Assembly (NCBI GenBank): GCA_002424705.1
Contig: DIKW01000005.1
Span: 1-6,884 of the forward strand
Direction: 5' to 3'
Source of the DNA: Geobacter sp. UBA5608
GTDB lineage: Bacteria; Desulfobacterota; Desulfuromonadia; Geobacterales; Pseudopelobacteraceae
Length of the DNA stretch: 6,884 nt
This document shows positions 1 through 5,497 of the stretch, piece after piece (the stretch's first letter is position 1; each line of letters begins with the position of its first letter). Made by a program: the position numbers and the translations under genes. The notes beneath the pieces are model-generated. The model was not told the origin of the DNA and ran no database searches. It worked only from the letters and a program-made list of their open reading frames with translations.

Positions 1-2125
1 CGTGCGGGCAGACGAAGGAACAGATGCCGCACTGGATGCAGAGTTTCTCATCCCAGACCGGAATCTCGGTGGCGATGTTGCGCTTCTCGTACTGCGAGGT
101 GGCGGTCGGGAAGGTGCCGTCGGCCGGCATCTTGGAGACCGGCAGCTGATCGCCCAGGCCGGCCACGATCACACCGGTCACGTCTTTAACGAACTTGGGT
201 GCCTTGGCCGAGACGGCGGCGGCCATCTTGATCTTGCTGCTGGCCTTGGTGGGGACCTTGACTTCGTAGAAGTTGTTCAGGCCGGCATCCACTGCCTTGT
301 AGTTCATGGCCAGCACCTTCTCGCCGGCCTTGCCGTAGGACTTCTTGATGGCATCCTTAATGGAGGCCACGGCATCCTTGATCGGGATGATGTTGGAGAT
401 CTTGAAGAAGGCAGTCTGCATGATCACGTTAATGCGGGGTCCTAGGCCGATCTCGTTGCCCAGGTGGACGCCGTCAATCACGTAGAACTTCATCTTCTTG
501 TCAATGATCTGCTGCTGCACCTCTTTGGGGATGGTGTCCCAGACCTCGTTCGGCCCGAAGGGGGCGTTCAAGAGGAAGGTGGCGCCTTTTTTGGCCTTGG
601 CCAGCATGTCGTACTTCTCCAGGAAGGAGAAGTTGTGGCAGGCCACAAAATCGGCCTCCTGCACCAGGTACGGCGCACGGATATACTTCTTGCCGAAGCG
701 CAGGTGGGAGGTGGTGATGGTGCCGGCCTTCTTGGAGTCGTAGACGAAGTAGGCCTGGGCGTTGTTGTTGGTCTCCTCGCCAATGATCTTGATCGAGTTC
801 TTGTTGGCGCCCACGGTGCCGTCGGAACCCAGGCCAAAAAACATGGCCTGGTAGACCCCTTCCATCGGGTTCTTGTAGGAGTAATCTACCTTGAGGCTGG
901 AGTTGGTGACATCTTCCTCGATGCCGACCACGAACTTGTTCTTCGGCTTGGCGGCCTTCAGGTTGTCCAGCACGGCCTTGGCCATGGCCGGGTTAAACTC
1001 CTTGGAGCCCAGACCGTAGCGACCGCCGACGATCACCGGATAGCCGTTGAACTTGAACTTGCCTTCGGCCATCCCTTCGCCGATGGCGGTACGGACATCC
1101 AGGTAGATCGGCTCACCCAGAGAGCCCGGCTCCTTGGTGCGGTCCAGCACGGCGATCTTCTTGACGGACTTGGGCAGCGCCTTGAGGAAGGCGTCTTTGG
1201 GGAAGGGGCGATAGAGGCGGATCTTGACCACGCCGACCTTCTCCCCCTTGCTTACCAGGTTCTCGACGGTATCCTGCACCACATCGGCGCCAGAACCCAT
1301 CACCACCACGACCCGCTCGGCATCCTTGGCGCCGACATAGTCAACCAGCTTGTACTTGCGGCCGGTCAGCTTGCCGAACTTGTCCATCTCCTCCTGCACG
1401 ATCTTCTCGCAGGCCGGGTAGTAGGGGTTGACGGTCTCGCGGCCCTGGAAGTAGACGTCCGGGTTCTGGGCGGTGCCACGCATCACCGGCTTGTCCGGAT
1501 TGAGCCCCCGGGCCTTGTGATCGGCGATCAGCTTGTCGTCCAGCATGGCGCGCATCTCGTCGAAGGTCAGCTCGGTCACCTTCTGCACCTCATGGGAGGT
1601 GCGGAAGCCGTCGAAGTAGTGCAAAAACGGCACCCGGCTGCGCAGGGTGGAGGACTGGGCGATCAGGGCGAAGTCCATCACCTCCTGCACGTTGTTGGAA
1701 CAGAGGAAGGCCCAGCCGGTGGAACGGCAGGACATCACGTCGGAGTGGTCACCGAAGATCGACAACGCCTGAGCGGCGATGGCGCGGGCCGAGACGTGGA
1801 ACACGGTGGAGGTCAGCTCGCCGGCGATCTTGAACATGTTGGGGATCATCAGCAGCAGGCCCTGGGAGGCGGTGAAGGTGGTGGTCAGCGCGCCGGCCTG
1901 CAGTGCGCCGTGTACGGCACCGGCGGCGCCGCCTTCGGACTGCATCTCGACCACGGTAGGGACGTTGCCCCAGATGTTCTTCTCGCCCACCGCGCTCTTG
2001 GCGTCGGAGATCTCGCCCATCACCGAAGACGGGGTGATCGGGTAAATGGCAATGACTTCGTTGGTGGCGTGGGCCACGTGAGCTGCGGCGGTGTTGCCGT
2101 CAATGGTCACCATCTTCTTGCTCAT
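1..2125 (-). CDS. nifJ: Pyruvate:ferredoxin (flavodoxin) oxidoreductase, 3'-truncated by the window edge
   Basis: Cytoplasmic enzyme that decarboxylates pyruvate oxidatively with CoA to acetyl-CoA and CO2 (or runs in reverse), passing electrons to ferredoxin or flavodoxin through thiamine diphosphate and Fe-S clusters. The visible 708 codons cover the N-terminal part of the usual ~1190-residue single-chain enzyme. They include the pyruvate-binding motif YPITPSS (28-34), Glu64 in MQSEGG, Arg114 in VSARAI and GDHSDVM (125-131), then the PFOR domain II and gamma-type domain, the EKR segment (680-682), and the first ferredoxin-type cluster motif C696-x2-C699-x2-C702-x3-C706-P, where the window ends. 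Thr31, Glu64 and Arg114 match the substrate and TPP positions known from Desulfovibrio africanus PFOR. The ATG follows a very strong AGGAGGAG. It lies 53 bp after recR with no terminator between, so co-transcription is likely. The missing part should hold the second cluster and the TPP domain. Confidence 0.97.
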   Translation of the reverse strand, partial: MSKKMVTIDGNTAAAHVAHATNEVIAIYPITPSSVMGEISDAKSAVGEKNIWGNVPTVVEMQSEGGAAGAVHGALQAGALTTTFTASQGLLLMIPNMFKIAGELTSTVFHVSARAIAAQALSIFGDHSDVMSCRSTGWAFLCSNNVQEVMDFALIAQSSTLRSRVPFLHYFDGFRTSHEVQKVTELTFDEMRAMLDDKLIADHKARGLNPDKPVMRGTAQNPDVYFQGRETVNPYYPACEKIVQEEMDKFGKLTGRKYKLVDYVGAKDAERVVVVMGSGADVVQDTVENLVSKGEKVGVVKIRLYRPFPKDAFLKALPKSVKKIAVLDRTKEPGSLGEPIYLDVRTAIGEGMAEGKFKFNGYPVIVGGRYGLGSKEFNPAMAKAVLDNLKAAKPKNKFVVGIEEDVTNSSLKVDYSYKNPMEGVYQAMFFGLGSDGTVGANKNSIKIIGEETNNNAQAYFVYDSKKAGTITTSHLRFGKKYIRAPYLVQEADFVACHNFSFLEKYDMLAKAKKGATFLLNAPFGPNEVWDTIPKEVQQQIIDKKMKFYVIDGVHLGNEIGLGPRINVIMQTAFFKISNIIPIKDAVASIKDAIKKSYGKAGEKVLAMNYKAVDAGLNNFYEVKVPTKASSKIKMAAAVSAKAPKFVKDVTGVIVAGLGDQLPVSKMPADGTFPTATSQYEKRNIATEIPVWDEKLCIQCGICSFVCPH

Positions 2126-2178
2126 GCTGCTCCTCCTGTTGATTGTAATACCTGGAAAATGTCCGATACGCCGGATTC

Positions 2179-2772
2179 TTAAAGCTCGCTTCTGCCTTTG
2201 AGGGCCCATTGCACCGTGGCCGGGTCCACAAACTCGATGTCGCTGCCCAGCGGGATGCCATGGGCCAGCCGGGTCACCTTGACCCCCAGCGGTTTCAGCT
2301 GCCGGGCCAGGTAGAGCGCCGTGGTCTCACCTTCCACCGTGAAGTTGGTGGCAATCACCACCTCCTCCACCCCGCCGGCCCGAACCCGCTCCAGCAGCTC
2401 GGCGATCCGCAGGCTGTCCGGGCTGATACCCTGCAAGGGAGAGATGGCCCCCTGCAGCACATGGTAGGCCCCCTGGAAGGCGTTGCTCCGCTCCAGGGCC
2501 AGCAGGTCCTGGGAGGTCTCCACCACGCAGATCGTGCGGGTGTCGCGCTGGCCGCTGCACAGAGGGCAGGGGTCCTGTTCGGTCAACGCAAAGCAGACGG
2601 AGCAGGCCCGCACTCGCTCCTGTACTTCGAGCAGCGCCTCGGCCAGCGACGTCATGGTGTGCCGGGTTTTGAGCAGATGAAAGGCCAGCCGGAAGGCGGT
2701 CCGCTCACCGATGCCGGGCAGCTTTTTCAGCTCGCCCACCAGCCGCGTCAGTGTTGGTGCATGTTGTAGCAT
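2179..2772 (-). CDS. recR: Recombination mediator protein RecR
   Basis: RecR acts with RecF/RecO to load RecA on SSB-coated single-stranded DNA at gaps. The 197-residue product has the family's normal length and full domain order: an N-terminal helix-hairpin-helix (LPGIGERTAFRLAFHLL, 18-34), a four-cysteine zinc finger (Cys57, Cys60, Cys69, Cys72), and a Toprim domain starting at VVET (83-86) with ATNFTVEGETTALYL (141-155), followed by the conserved RLAHGIPLGSDIEF segment (168-181). The start ATG has only a weak Shine-Dalgarno-like CTGGA about 8 nt upstream, but no other Met precedes the HhH, so this start is the only sensible one. It follows ybaB in the familiar dnaX-ybaB-recR order but is separated from it by an intrinsic terminator and an AT-rich probable promoter. 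Downstream it leads into the PFOR gene. Confidence 0.98.
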   Translation of the reverse strand: MLQHAPTLTRLVGELKKLPGIGERTAFRLAFHLLKTRHTMTSLAEALLEVQERVRACSVCFALTEQDPCPLCSGQRDTRTICVVETSQDLLALERSNAFQGAYHVLQGAISPLQGISPDSLRIAELLERVRAGGVEEVVIATNFTVEGETTALYLARQLKPLGVKVTRLAHGIPLGSDIEFVDPATVQWALKGRSEL

Positions 2773-2797
2773 AGAAAAAATCCAGGTAAAACAATTT

Positions 2798-2825
2798 TTT
2801 ATAATTATAGTGTGGTTAAAAACAA
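2798..2825 (-). promoter_or_regulatory. Probable sigma-70-type promoter for recR (and PFOR)
   Basis: On the minus strand a TTGTTT -35 (2825-2820) and TATAAA -10 (2803-2798) are separated by 16 bp, inside the most AT-rich stretch of the leftward unit. A second -10-like TATAAT (2809-2804) lies just upstream but lacks a matching -35. Predicted initiation near 2791 gives a leader of about 20 nt. The -35 overlaps the 3' arm of the terminator stem that ends the dnaX-ybaB transcript. Inferred from hexamer matches only. Confidence 0.4.
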
Positions 2826-2860
2826 GCGGACGACAGGAATCCCATCGTCCGCTTGTTTTT
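2818..2860 (-). terminator. Intrinsic terminator after ybaB, potentially bidirectional
   Basis: A perfect 16-bp inverted repeat has arms at 2818-2833 and 2845-2860 and an 11-nt loop. The stem core is GC-rich (CAAGCGGACGA) and flanked by A5 on one side and T5 on the other, so either strand gives a hairpin followed by a U run. It starts 45 bp after the ybaB stop and should end the SRP RNA-dnaX-ybaB transcript. The T tract on the minus strand is only five long before AACC, so some readthrough into recR is possible. Confidence 0.85.
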
Positions 2861-2905
2861 GTCTGATATCAGGCGGTTCATTACAGTCTGAGTAAAAGCA
2901 TGCTG

Positions 2906-3220
2906 TTAGAAAAGGCCCGGAATGTTCATGCCGCCGGTGATCTTGGACATCTCGTCGGACAGCTCGGCGTGGACCTTCTTGAGCGCCTCGTTGACCGCAG
3001 CCATGATCAGGTCCTGCAGCATCTCGACATCGTTGGGGTCCACCGCCTCGGGCTTGATCACCAGCGACTTGATCTCGTTCTTGCCGCTGACCACCACGGT
3101 GACGGCGCCACCGCCGGCAGTGGCCTCGGCGGTCTTCTGGGACGCTTCTTCCTGCAGCTTGGCCATCTTCTGCTGGATCATCTGGGCCTGCTTCATGATA
3201 CCTGCCAAACCTTTTGACAT
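2906..3220 (-). CDS. ybaB: YbaB/EbfC family nucleoid-associated DNA-binding protein
   Basis: Small homodimeric nucleoid-associated protein of the YbaB/EbfC family, which binds DNA and is often encoded with dnaX and recR. The 104-residue product has the family's length and hallmarks: an N-terminal MSKGLAGIMKQAQMIQQKM helix (1-19), the long amphipathic helix LQEEASQKTAEA, the central beta segment GGGAVTVVVSGKNEIKSLVI (36-55), DPNDVEMLQDLIMAAVNEAL (61-80), and the typical C-terminal ITGGMNIPGLF (94-104). GGAGG lies 10 nt upstream of the ATG, a slightly long spacing. It sits 55 bp after the dnaX stop with no convincing terminator between, and it is followed by a strong one. Family assignment is firm; the precise in vivo role in this lineage is not known from sequence. 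Confidence 0.97.
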   Translation of the reverse strand: MSKGLAGIMKQAQMIQQKMAKLQEEASQKTAEATAGGGAVTVVVSGKNEIKSLVIKPEAVDPNDVEMLQDLIMAAVNEALKKVHAELSDEMSKITGGMNIPGLF

Positions 3221-3275
3221 CTGCGTATACCCTCCATGGTATTGGTAGTGATAAAACAGAGTTACTATCGTCTGT

Positions 3276-4943
3276 TTACAACGGCTTGACGTCGATGATC
3301 TCGCCGCCCAGCACCTTCAGCGACGCCATCAGCACCGGGTGCTCGGCCGCTTCACGGCGGGCATCGTTCAGCCGTTGCTCGTCATCATGCTTTTTTTTTT
3401 CAGCCAGCGATTGCGGTGCCGTTGTGGTATCGGCAACCACCGATTTCACCGTTACCTGGGTGGGCTGATGGTTGAACTCGGCCGCCAGTTCGCGCACCGA
3501 CTGCAGGGTATCGCTATCCTGCAGACAGGTCAGGTAATAGGATCCTTCGTCGAAACCGATCTCGATCCGGTCCGGCGCGCAGTGCAACGGCGAACCGTAC
3601 TCCAAGAGCGCCCCTACCGCAGGTTTGCGCTCCAGACAGAAGGCCACGAACCGCTCCCAGACGCCACCGCCGACCTGGCCTGCCGGAGTAACGGCAGCAG
3701 CTGATGGTGTCGGCCGGACAACGGCAGCCGACGCCTGCTGCTGTTTGGCGACAGGCGCGCTCTGTTGCGAAGGGTTACGCCACAACTCCGGCGTGGCAGC
3801 GGCGCTGGTTTCCAGGGCCTTGATCCGCTCAATCAGCTGCTGCACCGGCAGGATCGGCTGCAGGGTGGCCATCTTTAAAAGCGCCATCTCCAGCAACAGG
3901 CGCGGGAAGCTGGCCTGGGCCATCTCGCTCTCGGCCTTGATCAGCAGGGTCAGACGGCGTTGGATGGCCTGGGGCTCGTGATGTTCGGCCTGGCGCCGCA
4001 GTTCGTTCAGTTCGGCCTCGGCCAGATCCAGGATGCCGGCCGGGTTGGGCACTGAACGGATCACCAGCAGGCCACGGAAGTGGGCGATCAGCTCCTGGGT
4101 GAACTGGCGGATATTGTAGCCGAAGCTGTCCACCCGGCCGACCCCTTCCAGGGCGGCTTGGGTATCGCCGTTCAGCACGGCGGCCGACATATCGGCCAAA
4201 AGCCGTCGGTCCACCACCCCCACCAGGGTCGCCACATCGTCGTCCTGCACCTGATTGCCGCAGAAGGCCAGCACCTGATCGAAGCAGGAGAGCGAATCAC
4301 GCATACTGCCGTCACCCTTGCGGGCGATCATCGCCAGGGCGGCGTCGGAGATGGTGATCCCCTCCTGCTCGGCGATAAACCGCAGTCGGGCCACGATCTT
4401 GGCCAGCGGCACCCGTTTAAAATCAAAACGCTGACAGCGGGAGAGGATCGTGATCGGCAGCTTGTGGGGTTCGGTGGTGGCGAAGATGAATTTGACGTGG
4501 GGCGGCGGCTCCTCCAGGATCTTCAACAGAGCGTTGAAGGCGTTGGTGGAGAGCATATGTACTTCGTCAATGATGTAGATCTTGTAGCGGCTGTGGGAGG
4601 GGAGGTAGCGGCTGTTGTCACGCAGTTCGCGCACGTCGTCCACGCCGGTATTGGAGGCGCCGTCGATCTCGAGCACATCGGTGGAGCTGCCGTCGGTGAT
4701 CTCCTTGCAGAGCGGACAGACGTTGCAGGGCTCGGCCGCCGGACCCTGCTCACAGTTGAGCGCCTTGGCCAGGATACGGGCCGAGCTGGTCTTGCCGACC
4801 CCCCGGGCGCCGGTGAACAGGAAGGCGTGAGCCACCCGCTCCGTCTCGATGGCGTTCTGCAGGGTGCGGGTGACATGCTCCTGACCGGTCAGATCACCAA
4901 AGGTCTGGGGACGGTATTTGCGGGCAAGGACGACGTAAGACAC
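3276..4943 (-). CDS. dnaX: DNA polymerase III subunit tau/gamma (clamp loader ATPase)
   Basis: ATPase subunit of the clamp loader, which opens the beta clamp and places it on primed DNA; the full-length form also tethers the polymerase core. The 555 residues begin SYVVLARKYRP after a GTG start. Domains seen: Walker A GARGVGKT (45-52), zinc-module Cys64, Cys73, Cys76 and Cys79, Walker B IIDEVH (124-129), arginine finger in LSRCQRF (Arg169), sensor 2 GSMRD (Arg215), collar domain to about 370, an Ala/Pro/Gln-rich linker (379-427), and a C-terminal domain ending EHPVLMASLKVLGGEIIDV. Lys51, Arg169 and Arg215 fall at the E. coli numbers, which supports the GTG. An upstream in-frame ATG at 5015 would lie inside the SRP RNA and is rejected. 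AGGAA precedes the GTG by 7 nt. An A10 run at codons 515-518 may cause frameshifting (listed separately). Confidence 0.97.
   Translation of the reverse strand: MSYVVLARKYRPQTFGDLTGQEHVTRTLQNAIETERVAHAFLFTGARGVGKTSSARILAKALNCEQGPAAEPCNVCPLCKEITDGSSTDVLEIDGASNTGVDDVRELRDNSRYLPSHSRYKIYIIDEVHMLSTNAFNALLKILEEPPPHVKFIFATTEPHKLPITILSRCQRFDFKRVPLAKIVARLRFIAEQEGITISDAALAMIARKGDGSMRDSLSCFDQVLAFCGNQVQDDDVATLVGVVDRRLLADMSAAVLNGDTQAALEGVGRVDSFGYNIRQFTQELIAHFRGLLVIRSVPNPAGILDLAEAELNELRRQAEHHEPQAIQRRLTLLIKAESEMAQASFPRLLLEMALLKMATLQPILPVQQLIERIKALETSAAATPELWRNPSQQSAPVAKQQQASAAVVRPTPSAAAVTPAGQVGGGVWERFVAFCLERKPAVGALLEYGSPLHCAPDRIEIGFDEGSYYLTCLQDSDTLQSVRELAAEFNHQPTQVTVKSVVADTTTAPQSLAEKKKHDDEQRLNDARREAAEHPVLMASLKVLGGEIIDVKPL
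3385..3401 (-). promoter_or_regulatory. Candidate slippery site (A10-G) for a shorter DnaX form
   Basis: Codons 515-518 of dnaX read GAA-AAA-AAA-AAG, a run of ten A (3400-3391) followed by G, embedding the heptamer A-AAA-AAG in the zero frame. A -1 shift gives one GCA codon, then TGA at 3387-3385 (about 519 residues). A +1 shift (one A lost) gives seven further codons and TGA at 3370-3368 (about 524 residues). E. coli makes gamma at A-AAA-AAG by ribosomal -1 frameshifting with a nearby stop, and Thermus makes short DnaX by transcriptional slippage on an A run. I see no AGGAG-type stimulator upstream and no strong hairpin within 10 nt downstream, so transcriptional slippage may be the likelier mechanism. 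Confidence 0.6.
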
Positions 4944-4950
4944 GGCTGGT

Positions 4951-4955
4951 TTCCT
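4951..4955 (-). promoter_or_regulatory. Ribosome binding site that fixes the GTG start of dnaX
   Basis: AGGAA lies 7 nt upstream of the GTG at 4943 and just outside the SRP RNA 3' arm. Together with the exact E. coli register of the Walker and arginine-finger residues, it favours GTG over the longer in-frame ATG at 5015. Confidence 0.75.
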
Positions 4956-4976
4956 GGGTCTGGACTGCTGTGATGC

Positions 4977-5108
4977 GTTGTGGGCGGAGATGGTAGCCGG
5001 GTTGACCCGCGGCACACGGCGACAGCCGCTGCCGTTGCTTCCTTCCGGACCTGGCGGGGTTCACGGCCTGCCGTTGCGCAGGGCCCGGCTACCATCTCCG
5101 CCCACAAC
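4977..5108 (-). ncRNA. ffs: Signal recognition particle RNA, small (4.5S) bacterial type
   Basis: RNA scaffold of the SRP; it binds Ffh and stimulates its interaction with FtsY during co-translational membrane targeting. The minus strand contains the diagnostic domain IV core CAGGTCCGGAAGGAAGCA with the GGAA tetraloop (5046-5043) and the asymmetric loop for Ffh M-domain binding. The ends form a perfect 25-bp stem (4977-5001 with 5084-5108), giving the usual long rod without an Alu domain. The total of about 130 nt is slightly longer than the E. coli RNA. Exact mature ends are not visible; they probably lie within a few bases of the stem limits. No T-run follows the 3' arm and dnaX begins 33 bp later, so the RNA is probably cut from a longer SRP RNA-dnaX transcript. 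The SRP RNA-dnaX-ybaB-recR order also occurs in Bacillus subtilis (scr-dnaX-yaaK-recR). Confidence 0.95.
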
Positions 5109-5144
5109 CGGGACGAATCACTCGTGACGATCAAGCAGGCAGTC

Positions 5145-5174
5145 TGCATACCACACCTGACTGCGGTTTGTCAA
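5145..5174 (-). promoter_or_regulatory. Probable promoter of the SRP RNA-dnaX-ybaB unit
   Basis: A consensus -35 TTGACA (5174-5169) is followed after 18 bp by TATGCA (5150-5145) preceded by TGG, i.e. an extended -10. Initiation near 5138 would leave about 30 nt before the SRP RNA stem, consistent with a 5' leader removed by processing, as for E. coli 4.5S RNA. It lies in the 145-bp space between the tRNA terminator and the SRP RNA, which otherwise holds nothing I recognise. Confidence 0.55.
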
Positions 5175-5253
5175 AAGCTGTTCAAGTCCTCCAGCACCGG
5201 ATTATCAAGGACCTGTGCCAGTATGGGCCGGAGCTCGCGACTGACCATAAAAC

Positions 5254-5284
5254 AAAAAGGTCACGCGCTGCGCGTGACCTTTTG
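5254..5284 (-). terminator. Intrinsic terminator after tRNA-Ser
   Basis: Inverted repeat of 14 bp (arms 5254-5267 and 5271-5284) with core GGTCACGCG/CGCGTGACC and a tight 3-nt loop. On the minus strand the stem runs into TTTTTGTTTTATGG, a good U tract. It starts 15 bp beyond the tRNA CCA end and isolates the tRNA from the SRP RNA-dnaX unit. The other strand has a shorter T run, so leftward termination is favoured. Confidence 0.88.
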
Positions 5285-5299
5285 ATTGGTGGTAAGTAT

Positions 5300-5389
5300 G
5301 GCGGAGAGGGAGGGATTTGAACCCTCGGTACGGGATTAGCGTACACACGATTTCCAATCGTGCTCCTTCAGCCGCTCGGACACCTCTCC
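5300..5389 (-). tRNA. tRNA-Ser, anticodon GGA
   Basis: The minus strand folds as a class II (long variable arm) tRNA. Acceptor GGAGAGG (5389-5383) pairs with CCTCTCC (5310-5304), followed by discriminator G and an encoded CCA (5302-5300). The anticodon stem CACGA/TCGTG encloses loop TTGGAAA with anticodon GGA at 5355-5353. A long variable arm (TACG...CGTA) and T arm GAGGG-TTCAAAT-CCCTC follow. It reads UCC and UCU serine codons. It is a single gene with its own terminator; the 90-nt length including CCA is normal for tRNA-Ser. Confidence 0.98.
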
Positions 5390-5404
5390 GCAGAAGGGTC
5401 TTGA

Positions 5405-5433
5405 TTTTTAGTACATTTTTTTGCTGTTGTCCA
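5405..5433 (-). promoter_or_regulatory. Possible promoter of tRNA-Ser
   Basis: Minus-strand TGGACA (5433-5428) and TAAAAA (5410-5405) are 17 bp apart, with initiation expected near 5398, about 9 nt before the tRNA. A-rich sequence just upstream (AATAAAAATC) could act as an UP element. The TAAAAA -10 is a modest match (4 of 6), so this is tentative. Confidence 0.4.
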
Positions 5434-5485
5434 GATTTTTATTGTCCTTTTGCCGACGACAGAATCCGGGGTACAGTCCTCGCCT

Positions 5486-5492
5486 GGGAGGA
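5486..5492 (+). promoter_or_regulatory. Ribosome binding site that fixes the start of the phosphorylase-family gene
   Basis: GGGAGGA lies 5 nt before the ATG at 5498. An in-frame ATG at 5450 would add 16 residues before the conserved MIGIVTAMPEE start, has no such site, and sits in the intergenic region shared with the tRNA, so 5498 is preferred. Confidence 0.8.
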
Positions 5493-5497
5493 ACGCC

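Noticed and set aside
464..2182. A 572-codon open frame on the plus strand opposite PFOR
   Set aside because: It lies wholly antisense to a gene with unmistakable PFOR motifs. Its Gly/Leu/His/Val-rich composition is typical of the complement of GC-biased codons, and it lacks recognisable domains.
2140..2800. Similar CCAGGTA words ahead of PFOR and recR
   Set aside because: The two copies are in opposite orientations relative to their genes and the similarity is short and AT-rich; chance is enough.
3254..3277. AAACAGA/TCTGTTT inverted repeat between dnaX and ybaB
   Set aside because: Only 7 bp with two G-C pairs, a 10-nt loop and overlap with the dnaX stop codon; too weak for a terminator, so ybaB is kept in the dnaX unit.
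4080..4973. A 297-codon open frame on the plus strand opposite dnaX
   Set aside because: Antisense shadow of the conserved ATPase domain of dnaX; composition is that of reversed GC-rich codons.
4944..5015. 24-residue N-terminal extension of DnaX from an ATG at 5015
   Set aside because: It lies largely inside the SRP RNA (including its 3' arm), has no ribosome binding site, and would break the E. coli register of Lys51, Arg169 and Arg215. The GTG at 4943 with AGGAA upstream is better.
5204..5220. Sigma-54-like TGGCAC...TTGAT on the minus strand
   Set aside because: The GG to G(C/A) spacing is one base too long and the -12 element reads TTGA rather than TTGC; the nearby TTGACA/extended -10 promoter is a better explanation.
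5451..5480. TTGCCG-16 bp-TACAGT as a promoter for the phosphorylase-family gene
   Set aside because: Both hexamers match at only four of six positions, and initiation would fall almost on the Shine-Dalgarno, leaving virtually no leader.
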